Positions 33,593 through 45,149 of a stretch of DNA of 64,000 nucleotides are shown in pieces. Position numbers and translations under genes: made by a program. The notes under the pieces were generated by a model, which had not been told where the DNA came from, made no database searches, and was given only the letters and a program-made list of their open reading frames with translations. Source of the stretch: Adenophora triphylla var. japonica (lineage: Eukaryota; Streptophyta; Magnoliopsida; Asterales; Campanulaceae); the NCBI GenBank assembly GCA_022495995.1, contig JAFEMH010002493.1, positions 1-64,000 of the forward strand, in the 5' to 3' direction. Positions within the stretch are counted from its first letter, which is position 1. The number at the start of each line of letters is the position of its first letter.

Positions 33593-33716
33593 CTTCATCC
33601 GTTCCATTTGAAACTTCACATTTTATTCAAATGGATGTTCCATTAAAAGTTTCATCTCTTTTCTTAATTTGTGTGTTTTTTATCAAAATGGTAAAGCATT
33701 AGACGGGACGAAAGAG
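33593..33716. mobile_element. Short Stowaway-type MITE
   Basis: TA/CTTCATCCGTTCC ... GACGGGACGAAAGAG/TA, about 124 bp, a shorter subfamily than the 270-290 bp ones. Confidence 0.65.
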
Positions 33717-33960
33717 TAATTCTTCGCCCGTCCCGCGAAATGCCCAATGCAACCTCGCACGCAAATTAAGCTGTAGAATAATGTAGGAAGAGAAAAAGTC
33801 TTAAACGCGTGGATTGAAAAATTAAATAATGTGTAGAATGAGTGGGACTGTAGGAAGAGATGTTGTGTGTAAAAGTAAGTAGGAGAGAAAATGAGTGGTG
33901 ATAGGTAATAAAAACTTTCCTTTTTGAGAAATTTTTGGGAAAGTGCCTTTTTTAAATCCC
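33717..33960. mobile_element. Degraded Stowaway-type MITE
   Basis: CGCCCGTCCCGC at the left and the GGAGAGAAAATGAGTGG interior block are family-typical. The right terminus is not recognisable. Confidence 0.45.
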
Positions 33961-34103
33961 TAAAACATCCAAAAAAAAATTTGCAACTTTCTCGAAATTC
34001 ACCTACTGAGTATACAACAAAAATTGTTATTGGTTTTCTTAGCTACATACATACATGCATACATCCGGTTCTGGAAAAGAAGGAATAATTCTTCTCGATA
34101 TTG

Positions 34104-34330
34104 CATTGGCAGTCCTGAGCTGAGCTGAGCTGAGCTGAGCCTAGTCCCTCTCCTCTCCTTGACCCAGGAAGGAGAAACAGTACTATTCCTCAACATTCAT
34201 GTCAGTCGCTTTAATTTTGTAGGTACTAGGTACTAACTAATTTTCTGTACTTTTAGCATAAATTAATCTAGCATTTTACTTATACAAATATTTTTTAATG
34301 CAATTTTATCATATTACAATATATTTCTTC
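34104..34330. other. Empty Helitron site in duplicated host sequence
   Basis: TGCATTGGCAGTCCTGAGCT through CTCCTTGACC and CTCAACA/TTCATGTC to GTAGGTACTAGG matches the flanks of the 7.1-kb Helitron (25,884-25,975 and 33,056-33,200), without the element. Confidence 0.9.
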
Positions 34331-35020
34331 ATTTGACGTTGGAGAGTGATGTAGCTTTCTATGACATAATTAAACTAAAGCTGATGTAAGAAAGAGAAAT
34401 AGCTAAATGCCGCGAGCATTGAAAAATTAAGAAGGAGAGAGACGTAGTGGGAGGAATAGTGAGGAGAGTAGAATGCTGGGCGATGTAAAAGTGAAGTATG
34501 AGAGAAAACGCTGGGTGAACACGTGAACATTCTTTGCCATTTCGGGAAGTTCTGCATTCATGGGTGGAACAGCACCAAAAATAAAAATAAGTTTTGGTAT
34601 TCACGTTGACCTGGTTGGCAGTATACAACACATTTATAGAATGTCATTTTTCAAAAATCATTTTCATTTTCCATAAGTAAAATATTTTTCAAAAATAATT
34701 TTTCAAAAAATATTCCCCCCCCCCCAAAAAAAAAGAGTTTAAATTAATTGAGATATATAAAAGTCTTCACATACTAATACTAATACTGGATACTAAGATG
34801 ATCTTTAAAATTTTTTGAATGGATTTGTGGTAATTCCAAATTATTTCACAAACGGACAATGCATAATTAGTTGAGGGTAGCCAACTGAGTACTCAATTTA
34901 TTCCATTTCCATTGTCATGAGAATGAGACAAAACATACAAATCCACTGTGGGACCCCGGTGTGCTTGGCAAATGCAGCTCTAATATATTAGGGAGTAGGA
35001 GCTGGAATGATCATGTAAGA
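34331..35020. other. MITE debris and low-complexity DNA
   Basis: Contains a degraded Stowaway-like interior (about 34,380-34,570), a C12-A10 homopolymer pair at 34,716-34,737 and no gene. Confidence 0.5.
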
Positions 35021-35025
35021 TACTA

Positions 35026-35319
35026 CTCCCCTCCTTCCCGGTCCGAAGCGTCACTTCTCACCCTTGAACCCGTCCGTTTATAGCGTCATCCTTTCCTAAA
35101 AGGAAACTCTCATTAATATTTAATTATCCCATCCACTATTCCTCTTCTCTCCAAGGTAATTCTCTCTCTAACACTCACAACACTTTTAAAATTTATTATT
35201 CCCTCCACTAATTCTCTCTCTATTTTCACATTACACTCACAACATTTTTTCTTCCCACACTTTCCTTATTTGCGCGCCACCCCTAAAAGAGCGACGCTTC
35301 GATGGGATTACGGAATGTG
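35026..35319. mobile_element. Stowaway-type MITE
   Basis: TA/CTCCCCTCCTTCCCGG ... GCGACGCTTCGATGGG, ending before TA at 35,320. Carries the subfamily block GAAGCGTCAC also seen at 37.25 kb. Confidence 0.7.
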
Positions 35320-35347
35320 TAAGGATTTTTTTTTCATCTTGGCTTAC

Positions 35348-35620
35348 AGTCTGATACTTAAAATTTTGGGCACACAAATTAAAAAATAGTAAGAGAAAAA
35401 AAAAAGTGAAAGAAAATGTTGAGAGTATGAAAAATTAAACAGGAAAGAGAATGAGTGAAATGAATAGTGATTTGATTGGGCTGCCGCTAGTGTAAAAGTA
35501 AAATACCAGGAGAAAACGAGCTGGGAAAAACAGTAAAGATTTTCTTCCATTTTGAGCAGTAGTCAATTGAAGCTGGTTCGGACCAAAAAAAAAATAAGTC
35601 TCAATTGGACTGAAAGGGAG
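35348..35620. mobile_element. Stowaway-type MITE
   Basis: Right end GGACTGAAAGGGAG/TA and a GAGAGAATGAGTG interior; left end decayed. Subfamily shared with 38.83-39.12 kb (CAATTG.A....GGACCAAAAA). Confidence 0.65.
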
Positions 35621-35732
35621 TATATGAATATCTATAGTATAAATGGGAACCCTCCTTGCTACAGTACAACGAACAGTATCAAGTGTCGAATTTTTCATTT
35701 TGCCCTCACTATGTTCCTTTTCCATTTTGCCC

Positions 35733-35736
<4 letters not shown>

Positions 35737-35777
<41 letters not shown>
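35737..35777. repeat. (TA)n microsatellite
   Basis: About twenty TA units after a TCTATAGTATAAATGGG segment that resembles the 5' end of the small Helitrons at 41.6 and 42.9 kb. Confidence 0.95.
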
Positions 35778-35780
<3 letters not shown>

Positions 35781-35834
35781 TAATTTCTAATTTCTAATTT
35801 TCAAAAAAAAAAAAAAATTTGCTGTGACCTTATC

Positions 35835-36010
35835 CATCCAGCGACAATACAAGTTTACAAAAACCCTAACTCTATCATATCTCCTTCATTTTCGCCGTTT
35901 GATTTTCTATCCCTCTCTCTACGACGCAGATCTGTTTTTTCGTGCGAGATTGCAGAACATCATTACTCTGTTATTTTGCCTCTCAAATCTCCAATAAAAG
36001 GTAATGCTTT
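35835..36010 (+). other. Possible 5' UTR exon fragment
   Basis: Pyrimidine-rich leader-like sequence (CCCTCTCTCTACGACGCAGA) followed by ATAAAAG/GTAATGC, a plausible donor. No coding exon could be linked to it. Confidence 0.25.
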
Positions 36011-36269
36011 AATGAGATTTTGATGTTATTTTCTCAGTCTCTACCTCCAATCTACTCGTATTTTCAGTTTTCTTACAATTTTGCATCTGAATTTAGTTAT
36101 TAGGGTCTGAATCATGTTTATGTTTTTCTCTTTTGTTCCTCTATTTCAGTTAATTTGATGTATGTCTGAATATTTTTATTTGAAATTTGTTTATGTAATC
36201 GTCCTATATTTTGGTTTCATGAAAAAAAATAGTTGTTGCATGTTTTATCTTCAGAAAAAATATATAGTA

Positions 36270-36460
36270 GTGTAACTTGTGGAACCGATGGAACCGGACA
36301 TGGACCGAACCATTGGAACCGGACCAATGTGACCGGTCCTGTAATGTAATGGTCTAGTCCTGGTCCTGAATTTAGGCAGAATTGAACAATTGGTCCGGTC
36401 CTGTTTTTTTGAAATTTTGATAAAATCCGGACCAATCCGGACCATGAACACCCCTAGCTT
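36270..36460. mobile_element. GGAACCGGACC-rich MITE-like repeat, copy 1
   Basis: Repeats of GGAACCGGAC and GGACCGGTCC, ending ATGAACACCCCTAG. A related copy lies 650 bp away. The end is hAT-like; class is tentative. Confidence 0.5.
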
Positions 36461-36637
36461 AAGTGGTTGAACATGAAACTCTTCTTTTCTTACTGTTGAT
36501 TTTGTTATTGTAATTTCGTTCTTAAATATGCTTGCTTGTAGACAGCTATATACTTCCTCCGTCCCGAAATATTTTTCAGGAATTTGGTTTTTAAATATGC
36601 TTGTTTGTAGATTTTGTTATTGTAAAAAATTATATTA

Positions 36638-36921
36638 CTCCCTCCGTCCCGCTAATATTCGCACACTTTTCTTTTTGGGCGTCCCGCTAATATCCGCACA
36701 CTCCCAAAAAGGAAACTTTATATTAATAAAATATTCACCCAACCCCACTCATTCTCTCTCCTACATTATTTTAATACTCACAACACCATTATAATTTATT
36801 ACACCCTCCACTCATTCTCTCTCCTACTTTACTTTTACACTCACAACATTTTATTAAAATATCATATTCCTTAATTCCCGCGCAAACAATGTTAGTGCGG
36901 ATATTAGCGGGACGGAGGGAG
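36638..36921. mobile_element. Stowaway-type MITE, well preserved
   Basis: TA/CTCCCTCCGTCCCGCTAAT ... ATTAGCGGGACGGAGGGAG/TA: near-perfect inverted ends and TA duplication. Confidence 0.92.
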
Positions 36922-36934
36922 TATATTGTAATTT

Positions 36935-37105
36935 GTAGAATCGATGGAACCGGACAATTAGAATCGGATCGATGGGACCGGTCCTATAATGTAATGATCT
37001 GATTCTGATCCGAAATTTTTATAGAACTGAAGTATTTGATCAGGTCCTGATTTTCTAAAATTTTAATAAAAATCGGACCAATCCGAACCGTAAACACCCC
37101 TAGTG
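36935..37105. mobile_element. GGAACCGGACC-rich MITE-like repeat, copy 2
   Basis: Similar in order to 36,270-36,460, ending GTAAACACCCCTAG. Confidence 0.5.
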
Positions 37106-37242
37106 GGCGGAGTGTTTTTTGGGTGAGGACGGAAACGGAAAGGGCAGGAGTAATAACGAATGGTTTAAGTAATTTAAGAAATCGGTACATTTATTATCTG
37201 TTAATTTTTTTTATTTGAAACTGGTACATGAAATGGCATATA

Positions 37243-37531
37243 CTCCCTCCGTCCCGGTAGAAGCGTCGCCATTTTAGGGGTGGCACGTAAATTAAGGAAA
37301 AGTGTGGGAAGAAAAAATGTTATGAGTGTAATTTGAAAATAGGAGAGAGAATTAGTGGAGGAAATAGTGAATTTAAAAAGTGTTGTAAGTGTAGAGGAGA
37401 GAGAATTAGTGGAGGGAATAGTGGATGGGTAATAGAATATTAATAAAATATTTCCTTTTTAGGAAAGGGTGACGCTTTAAACGGGACACCCTTTTGGATA
37501 AAAAGTGACGCTTCGGGTGGGACGGAGGGAG
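37243..37531. mobile_element. Stowaway-type MITE, well preserved
   Basis: TA/CTCCCTCCGTCCCGGTAGAAG ... CTTCGGGTGGGACGGAGGGAG/TA. Confidence 0.92.
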
Positions 37532-37664
37532 TATAACCAATACTTTTTCTATAAAAAAACAATACCTTTTTTAAACTGTAAGCAAAAATAATTACATTTT
37601 CAAACAATTTTTTTTTCTATTCTCAGTTTCCATATACTCTCTACTCCTCCTGTCCAAAATAAGT

Positions 37665-37988
37665 TCCATTTGTTTCGACGTAAAATATTTTTCGAAAAAC
37701 GTTTTTCGAAAAATATTTTCCTTTGTAAAATGTTTTACGGAGGTATGGCGTAAAATGTTTTACGGAGGAAAGGGTGTAAAATATTTTCGGCTGTTTGGTA
37801 ATGAAAATGTTTTCCGGAAGGGCGTAAAATGTTTTATTTTTTATTTTTTATTTTTATTTTTATTATATTATTTTTTATTTATTTATTTATTTTATAATTA
37901 TAATTATTTTATTTTTTATTTATTTTTTTTATTATTTTTTATTATTATTATTTTTTATTATTTTATTTTATTTTTTAATTATTATTAA

Positions 37989-38047
<59 letters not shown>

Positions 38048-38326
38048 GAATGAGGAAGTAGAATGTTTTACCTTGTGAAATATGAGTTGTACATGAAGGA
38101 CACCATTTTCTGGAAAATGTTTTACTTAGTACAAGATCAGTAAATCGTTTTACTTAGGAAGGGCGTAAAATGTTTTCCGGAAAACGTTTTCTCCATTTTT
38201 CGAAAAACAACCAAACAGCGGAAAACGAGTTATTTTCCGGAAAATATTTTCCGGGGGCTCAACCAAACGGCATAAAACGAGTTATTTATGAAAATGAGTT
38301 ATTTTACGGTGAAACAAACGGGGCCT
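37665..38326. mobile_element. Large AT-rich MITE with GTAAAATGTTTTCC subterminal repeats
   Basis: Inverted ends TTTGTTTCGACGTAAAATA and, reversed, TTTGTTTCACCGTAAAATA flank arrays of CGTAAAATGTTTTACGG / TTTTCCGGAAAA. The core is an (ATT)n and T-rich block (37,830-38,047). Confidence 0.6.
37970..38047. repeat. (ATT)n microsatellite
   Basis: More than twenty ATT units in the core of the flanking MITE. Confidence 0.95.
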
Positions 38327-38515
38327 AAATGTTATGTTTAAGTTTTTCACCGTTATTAAGCAAGACAATTATTTTATAACTTATTAAAAAAAATAACAAA
38401 TATGCTCTCATTAATTATGTTCTCTCTCACATTAGATTCACTCAAAAATATATTTAATGACATGAAATAAGTATCAATAAGGGTAAATTTAAATTTTCAC
38501 CTTTAAAACGATATA

Positions 38516-38792
38516 CTCCCTCCGTTCCAGCCCATGCTTCCCATTTTTTTCAAATCATGCAAATTAAGGAAATGGGTGGGAAGAAAAAAAGTTGTGAGTG
38601 TAATAGTGAATTAGAAGAGAGAATTAGTGGAGGAAATAGTAAATTTGAAAAATGTTGGGAGTGTAATAGTGAATTAGGAGAGAGAATGAGTGAAGAAAAT
38701 AATAAATATTCTTTGCCAAAAAAGAAAAGGTGAAATTTTTAACGGGACATCCAAAATGGCAAAAAGTGAAGCTTGAGCTGGGACGGAGGGAG
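38516..38792. mobile_element. Stowaway-type MITE, well preserved
   Basis: TA/CTCCCTCCGTTCCAGCCCA ... GAGCTGGGACGGAGGGAG/TA. Confidence 0.92.
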
Positions 38793-38829
38793 TATATTTT
38801 AAATTAAATTTTTAGTCCTAAAACAAGTA

Positions 38830-39116
38830 CTCCCTCCGTCCCGACCCAATTGAGACCAAATTTTTAGGCACACAGATTAAGAAAAAGTAAGAAAGATAAA
38901 AAGTGAAAGGAAATGTTGTGAGTATGAAAAATTAAATAGGAGAGAGAATGAGTGGGAGAAATAGTGATTTGATTGGTGTTGTGAATGTAAAAGTGAAATA
39001 GGAAAGAGAATGAGTGGGAAAAATAGTAAATATTTCCTTCCATTTTGGGCAGTCTTCATTGGGCTGGGACGGACCAAAAAAAAAAATAAGTCTCCATTGA
39101 ATTGGGACGGAGGGAG
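38830..39116. mobile_element. Stowaway-type MITE, well preserved
   Basis: TA/CTCCCTCCGTCCCGACCCA ... GAATTGGGACGGAGGGAG/TA. Only 37 bp separate it from the previous MITE. Confidence 0.92.
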
Positions 39117-39618
39117 TATTTTTTTTCAACCGGGGTGGGTAAGTAGATTACGTGCCATCAATCAACAAAAGAATAGGATAAATATTAGCATGTGATTTCC
39201 ACCATTTTAGGACATTCAAATTTTCAAAACTATAACCATCTAAGGGGTAATATAGGCTTTAAAGGTATTGATGTAATTCATATACACCACTTTGAGAATC
39301 ACTACTATATTAGGATGAAGTTTTTTCTTTTGTCATGAAATTCCATTATTCTTTTAACATTTTGTTGCTCCACTCCCTTTTCTTTCGCATTTTGTGTTTG
39401 GTCACTTTAGTGTTGTACAATAATGATCGAACAAACGATATAAAATTGTGTGAATTTCCCTCATTTTGCTCTTGGACAAAGTGTTTACAGCATTCACGTT
39501 AAGCTCGGGCCTCGTGTTCTTATAAAAATTTATCAAACTAGGCACCTAACGAGGAGAACTTAATCCTATAATCCATTATGATCGCTAATTGGGAAACTAT
39601 GGGAAAATGTTCATAATA
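39117..39618. other. No gene recognised
   Basis: AT-rich sequence between MITEs and the hAT relic; may include the 3' end of the hAT element. Confidence 0.4.
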
Positions 39619-40210
39619 TTATGTGAATTTAGTTTTCATTTTCATAACGACACCTCCAAACATGGCATTTGATCTAAATTGCCTAATAACCTCACTTATT
39701 ACATTTATTTTATGGCACAAAAGATGGGAGGTGGGATAATAACTTCCCAAAAAAATCTTGGTTGCCTTCCACCAAGGTTTAAATAAATCTAAAAGCTCGA
39801 TAGCTATCGACCAATCATACTCACTAATTTTGTAGTCCATTTGATGATTAGAAAAGTATTCCGTGAGCACCACCCTATATTTGACAGCTCTCTTCAACAT
39901 TTTATAGGTTGAGTTCCACTTAATATCTTCGGCCACTTGAGGTTTCTTGTATTTCATGTTATATGCAGCACATAAATCGGCATAAATTTTCAACCTTGGG
40001 CCGAAATTTTTGATAACATGGGAGGCCGTGTTAATGCTATTGATTACAAACTTTAGTGAGTGGATCAAATCGTGGACATATAGATTAACAATGTGGCATG
40101 CACACCTAACATAAAACAAAGCGCCCTTGGGAGGATTAAGAGCTTGGATCAACATTGTGGCGGTGAGGGTATTATAAGTCGCATTATCAATTGATATTTT
40201 GTTAAAATTT
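39619..40210 (-). pseudogene. hAT-superfamily transposase fragment
   Basis: Open frame from about 40,205 (KISIDNATYNTLTATMLI) through ALFYVRCACHIVNLYVHDLI, KIYADLCAAYNMK, DIKWNSTYKMLKRAVKYR and DYKISEYDWSIAIELLDLF. The pattern DNA..N......L, RC.CHI.NL, D..WNSTY.ML matches the catalytic core of plant hAT transposases (RICESLEEPER-like). The BED finger upstream and the dimerisation domain downstream are missing, and sequence before 40,205 is out of frame, so it is inactive. Confidence 0.85.
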
Positions 40211-40454
40211 TATTGGAGATAACTTTCTCACTGAATACATCTTTAATGTGACTTGTACATTGCAAAGTCGTGTGGGGATAGGACATTGTTATAAAGGAAA
40301 TCACCCTCTTTTGTAACATCCACTCCTCGTCAATTCAATGAGCTGTTATACAAGTGAAGATTTCAGAACTAGAACTTAGAATGACATTTCAAGCATCGTT
40401 AATCAAGCAAACACTACCCTTGAAATTTTGGAGTTCGCTCATGCTAGACATGTC
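40211..40454 (-). other. Upstream remnant of the hAT gene
   Basis: Probably decayed transposase sequence; reading frame is lost and no domain is secure. Confidence 0.35.
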
Positions 40455-40640
40455 CAAATAGAATCGGGAACCGACGAAATCGGCGGTTAGAATCGGAACC
40501 GGGAACCGGCGAGAACCGGGAACCGTCGGAACCGGAAACCGAACGTAACCGGGAACCGGATTGAAACGGTTCGAATACGAATTCACCATATTGGGAACCG
40601 GCGGTTTCGGAACCGGGAACCGGGAACCGGAACTCCATGT
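40455..40640. repeat. GGAACCGGCG repeat block
   Basis: Dense GGGAACCGG variants, with a weaker GAAACCG block at 40,890-41,030. Resembles the GGAACCGG MITE-like repeats at 36.3 and 36.9 kb. Confidence 0.7.
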
Positions 40641-41326
40641 AAGTTAAATGTAATATTTAGCATTTATTTAACATTTATTTAGTATTTGTACTTGTAGTGT
40701 AGTGTTGTTTTATTTAAATTCTAAAAATATTGTTAGAATTTTTATTCTATCTTTAATAATATACTAACCAAATTTTGTCCACTTCTCATTCTTTCCTAAA
40801 ACATACTCTTCAAGTGAAAAAAAAAATAAAAATAATTAGCGTCTTTACTGTATTAAGAGATTTGAATTAAAAAAAAAAAGTTAGATGGTGATGAAACCGG
40901 TGAAACCGTTGAAACCGAAATCAAAACCGACAAATAGAACCAAAAACTGAAAACCGAATTAATATGATTCAAATACGATTCTAACTATTTAGAAATTGAG
41001 AATCAAAATCGAAACCGTTTAAATATGTTTAGCTCATGCTAGCGGTTTAATAAGGAAAATGATATTGGTTTTGGCTTAAGAACGTAAAGCAAGAAGGGGG
41101 AGTGGAGTGGTGATGGAGGAGGGAGGAGACGGTGATTGGGGGATTTGAAAGGTGATGGGATTGGAGCTGTTTAAAACTTAATGACATCACAAGCCAAAAC
41201 AAAACATGTAAGGAGAGGGGGGGGGGGAGAGGTAGAAAGGAAGGAAGAGTATTTAATGTGTGATTGATGATGGGAATGGGTCCCTGAGCTGCATGCATGA
41301 GGCAGAGAATAGGGAGACAGTATAAG
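40641..41326. other. No gene recognised
   Basis: AT-rich, then a G homopolymer (about 41,219-41,229) and purine-rich DNA. Nothing else supported. Confidence 0.4.
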
Positions 41327-41639
41327 CATATAAATAGCTACACCTATATAGCTAGAGGTTTTGTAGGATCTGCTGTCACCCCATTCCCATTCCCATTCCA
41401 ATTCAATTTCAATTTCAATTTCAACCTCTCTTTTTTGTAGACACCACTATCTATAGGCTATTGTGTCTTGTGTGTGTTGTATCATTGGGCGTCGTTTACG
41501 CCTCTAAACTCAATTTTCTTTTACAACTATTAAGGGGTAGATAAGACATTTGCAATATGGAACTAGAGTATACTGGTACTGGGATTTGAGGCAGGAGCTG
41601 TTCAACTGCTTCAGCTACACGAGTGGCCAAGACACAAAA

Positions 41640-41854
41640 TCTATAGTATAAATGAAAGTTCTCTTTTGAAAAGTACTATGAACAGTTATACTGGGGGGAT
41701 TTTTCATTTTGCTTTTATTGTTTTGTCCCTTTTTTGTTTTGCCCTCATGACTATTTATGTCGTACGACATGGGTGGCTTTTTTTTTTTTAATAAAAACAA
41801 AAATTTTTTTTTTTTAAAAAAAATTACGTGGCCTTGGACACGGGCATGTGCTAG
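41640..41854 (+). mobile_element. Tiny Helitron (215 bp), duplication unit 1
   Basis: Starts TCTATAGTATAAATG after host A and ends with a GTGGCC-TT-GGACAC stem, GGGCATGTG, CTAG before host T. Confidence 0.6.
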
Positions 41855-42032
41855 TGTCTTATATAACATGTGAGATTAGGGAATGCAACGAGTCGGGTCG
41901 GATCGGATCTTATCCGAATACTAAAATTTCTTATTTGAACCCGATCTGACTCGAACCTGCTCGATCCGTGTCCCGATCCAATTCAAAGCATTTCAATAAT
42001 AATAAAAAAAAACACACAGAACCGGAAAAAAA

Positions 42033-42558
42033 TGTTACCAAAATCAAGATTATTCGGCGGAAAAAGGGCTCAGGCGAGCTGTTTTTCAGGCTAAACAATG
42101 GGCGTTTGAACCGGTTCCCGGCAATGGAACCAAACTGATGGAGCCAAAAAGACGAATCAGCCCAAATTCAAGCGATAGGTTGTACTCCGGCGATTGAATA
42201 GCCTGAAAATAAGACAGAAACTGTAAACTAAGTCGGGGCTTTTCCGGCGAAGGCCCTCCGGTGTAAGAGTAAGTTCACGATTTGTGTATAGAGAAATCAA
42301 ATTGACAGAGCTTCGAGTCAAAGAAATAATGTATCAAAATATGAAAATAATGGCTTGTATTTATAGTGATAGATATGTAGAATCCATGTTGAACTTGGAC
42401 TGTTAAGAGATAAGATATAATTCTAGGAGGATTATATCTCAAGGAAATCACTTATTTGACAGAATTGATGTAGGGGGTTACAATCCTGATTAGATTATAA
42501 CTGCTTATTGTCCTTGTTGGAATGGGACTGCACAAGCTCACGCCGGTATGCCGAGATA
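42033..42558 (-). repeat. Truncated gypsy LTR, duplication unit 1
   Basis: Same sequence as the end of the LTR at 43,296-44,229, cut at the duplication breakpoint. Confidence 0.65.
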
Positions 42559-42561
42559 CAG

Positions 42562-43822
42562 ATATAAATAGCTACACCTATATAGCTAGAGGTTTTGTAG
42601 GATCTGCTGTCACCCCATTCCCATTCCCATTCCAATTCAATTTCAATTCCAATTTCAATTCCAATTTCAATTTCAACCTCTCTTTTTTGTAGACACCACT
42701 ATCTATAGGCTATTGTGTCTTGTGTGTGTTGTATCATTGGGCGTCGTTTACGCCTCTAAACTCAATTTTCTTTTACAACTATTAAGGGGTAGATAAGACA
42801 TTTGCAATATGGAACTAGAGTATACTGGTACTGGGATTTGAGGCAGGAGCTGTTCAACTGCTTCAGCTACACGAGTGGCCAAGAAACAAAATCTATAGTA
42901 TAAATGAGGAAAGTGCTGAACAGTTGAATGAATAATTTTAATGGTCGAAATTTTCATTTTGTTTTCATTATTTTGTTTTTTTTCTATTTTGTCCTTAAAA
43001 GAAAATTAAAAAAAAAAAAAAACGTGTCCGAGGACACAGGCTTATTTAAAAAAAATAATAATAATAAAAAAAATAACGTGTCCTCGGATACGGGCTTATT
43101 CTAGTGTCTTATATAACATGTGAGATTAGGGAATGCAACGAGTCGGGTTGGATCGGATTTGATCCGAATCATATCCGAATGCTGAAATTTCTTATTTGAA
43201 CCTGATCTGATTCGAACCTGCTCGATCCGTGTCCCGATTCGATCCGAAGCATTTCAATAATAATAAAAAAAAAACACACAGAACCGGAAAAAAAATGTAA
43301 CCAAAATCAAGAATTATCCGGCTGAAAAAGGGCTCAGGCGAGCTGTTTTTCAAGCTAAACAATGGGCGTTTGAACCGATTGCCGGCAATGGAACCAAATT
43401 GATGGAGCCAAAAAGACGAATCAGCCCAAATTCAAGCGATAGGTTGTACTCCGGCGATTGAATAGCCTGAAAATAAGACAGAAAACGTAAACTAAGTCGG
43501 GGCTTTTCCGGCGAAGGCCCTCCGGTGTAAGAGTAAGTTCACGGTTTGTGTATAGAGAAATCAAATTGATAGAGCTTCGAGTCAAAGATAATGTACCAAA
43601 ATATGAAAATAATGGCTTGTATTTATAGTGATGAATATGTAGAATCCATGTTGAACTTGGACTGTTAAGAGATAAGATACAATTCTAGGAGGATTATATC
43701 TGCTAAGGAGTCCTTATTTGACTGGAATTGATGTAGGAGGTTACAATCCTGATTAGATTATAACTGCTTATTGTCCTTGTTGGAATGGGACTGCACAAGC
43801 TCACGCCGGTATGCCGAGATGC
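42562..43822. repeat. 1.24-kb tandem duplication, unit 2
   Basis: Second copy; here the gypsy LTR continues past the duplication breakpoint (GCCGAGATGCAGATATTCCC), showing that the original was unit 2 and that unit 1 is the added copy. Confidence 0.9.
42892..43104 (+). mobile_element. Tiny Helitron (213 bp), duplication unit 2
   Basis: Copy of the one in unit 1, with the perfect hairpin GTGTCC-GA-GGACAC plus a second GTGTCC-TC-GGATAC before GGGCTTATT-CTAG. Confidence 0.6.
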
Positions 43823-44229
43823 AGATATTCCCTTTCTCGTCATACATGGCCATCTCGGTCCGTGATGAGCCGGGGAAGGGATGAGGAATAAGCGGAGCTC
43901 GTCGTGATGATATCATAACCGAGGGAGGCACCTCATCCTCAAGGGAGATGATCTTGGCCTACGAGGGAGGTCTCCTCGGCCCTTTGAGTTGGGCTTTATT
44001 TATGCTCGCCTGCTGAGCCTTGATCGGCCTTGTTGATGTCGAGATAGATGGACGAGAAAGCCCATGTCTTACCTCATAGCTGAAACTAATGGATAATGTT
44101 TATGGCCCAATCCAATTGGGCCTTACCCGGACAAGCCCATATCCGTATCTCGATTTAAACTGTTCGATCGGTAAGTTAATAACTACGATAATCGACCCTG
44201 ATAACGAAATAAAGTTTCACTTTTCAACA
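43296..44229 (-). repeat. Gypsy LTR (934 bp)
   Basis: TGTAACC...TCAACA on plus. Minus strand shows TATAAAT (43,621-43,627), then TTACACCGGAGGGCCTTCGC about 80 bp on, the block also seen in the E2 LTR. No PBS, PPT or coding region is attached and the flanking bases do not match, so it is a remnant or solo LTR. Confidence 0.6.
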
Positions 44230-44487
44230 TACCCGCGGTAGAAACAGATGATCTCATAGATGGGAAGAACAAGGATTACTCAAATACGGTCCATTGACGC
44301 TGCGTTTTCTTGGTTGGGACGTATTTCATTTTTACATTGTCATCTTCCCTCTGAGCTATTAGAGGTTCTTGGTGAGATTGATGATTGAGCAGTTTGCAAT
44401 GAGATTAAGACCTGTGAAAAATTTGGACTTTAATTGTGATATATAAGCCTCTACAATACTACTGCTGATGAGCATCAATAACATCTA
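44230..44487. other. No gene recognised
   Basis: Short stretch between the LTR and a MITE; may be the 3' part of the GLR-like gene but no domain was seen. Confidence 0.35.
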
Positions 44488-44766
44488 CTCCCTCCGTCCC
44501 ATTACATTACATGGTGTACAGTTACTGTTCACGCGTAAATTAAGGAAAAAAATAATGATATAAATATTGTGAGTGTAAAAGTAAAATAGGAGAGAGAATG
44601 AGTGGAGGGAATAGTAAATTATAATGGTGTTGTGAGTATTAAAATAATGTAGGAGAGAGAATGAGTGGAGGAAATAGTGATAAAAACTTTTCTTTTTAGG
44701 AAGTGTGTGATTTGTAGTGGGACGCCCAAAAAGGAAAGTGTGTGGATTGTAATGGGACGGAGGGAG
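44488..44766. mobile_element. Stowaway-type MITE, well preserved
   Basis: TA/CTCCCTCCGTCCCATTAC ... GTAATGGGACGGAGGGAG/TA. Confidence 0.92.
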
Positions 44767-45149
44767 TATAAAGTTTTGGGTGGGCCTATGGTAAGCCAAG
44801 TGAACCCAATTATTTGTGCTTAGTGAGCCAATGTGTTGCTTAAGTATCGGGCCTGATTTTTGGGCTCCGGTCTTTACAAGACTAGTTCCATAAAGATGTT
44901 GACAAGTGACAACATTGTTGATGGTTATTTTTGGCTGCATCATAATCTATCCTTGTAAAAACAATAACATTCCTGGTCTCTTTGGTTAAAGTATTAGCAA
45001 ATCCCATATACTCATGATCATGTTGTAGGGCAAGAACTCATAATCTTCTGAAGATCCTCTCTGTTTTTGAATATGATACGAACCAAGTATACGATAAGGC
45101 AAATGTCTGTAACACCCCTATCCCCTGGTGATAGCAAATACAGAGGAGA
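44767..45149 (-). other. Flank of GLR-like exon
   Basis: Non-repetitive sequence; the minus strand continues from the GLR-like exon but similarity is lost by frameshift or intron. Confidence 0.35.

Larger units (their letters stand above)
41327..42561. repeat. 1.24-kb tandem duplication, unit 1
   Basis: Begins ATAAATAGCTACACCTATAT and repeats directly as unit 2 at about 42,562-43,822 (GCTAGAGGTTTTGTAGGATC, GCGTCGTTTACGCC, tiny Helitron, partial gypsy LTR). The junction is GCCGAGATACAGATATAAAT. Confidence 0.92.

Noticed and set aside
33056..34330. Tandem duplication as a target duplication of the Helitron
   Set aside because: Helitrons make no target duplication; blocks X, Y and Z show a larger prior tandem duplication.
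36217..36451. Proline/glycine-rich minus-strand frames
   Set aside because: Translation of the GGAACCGG repeat; no homologous domain.
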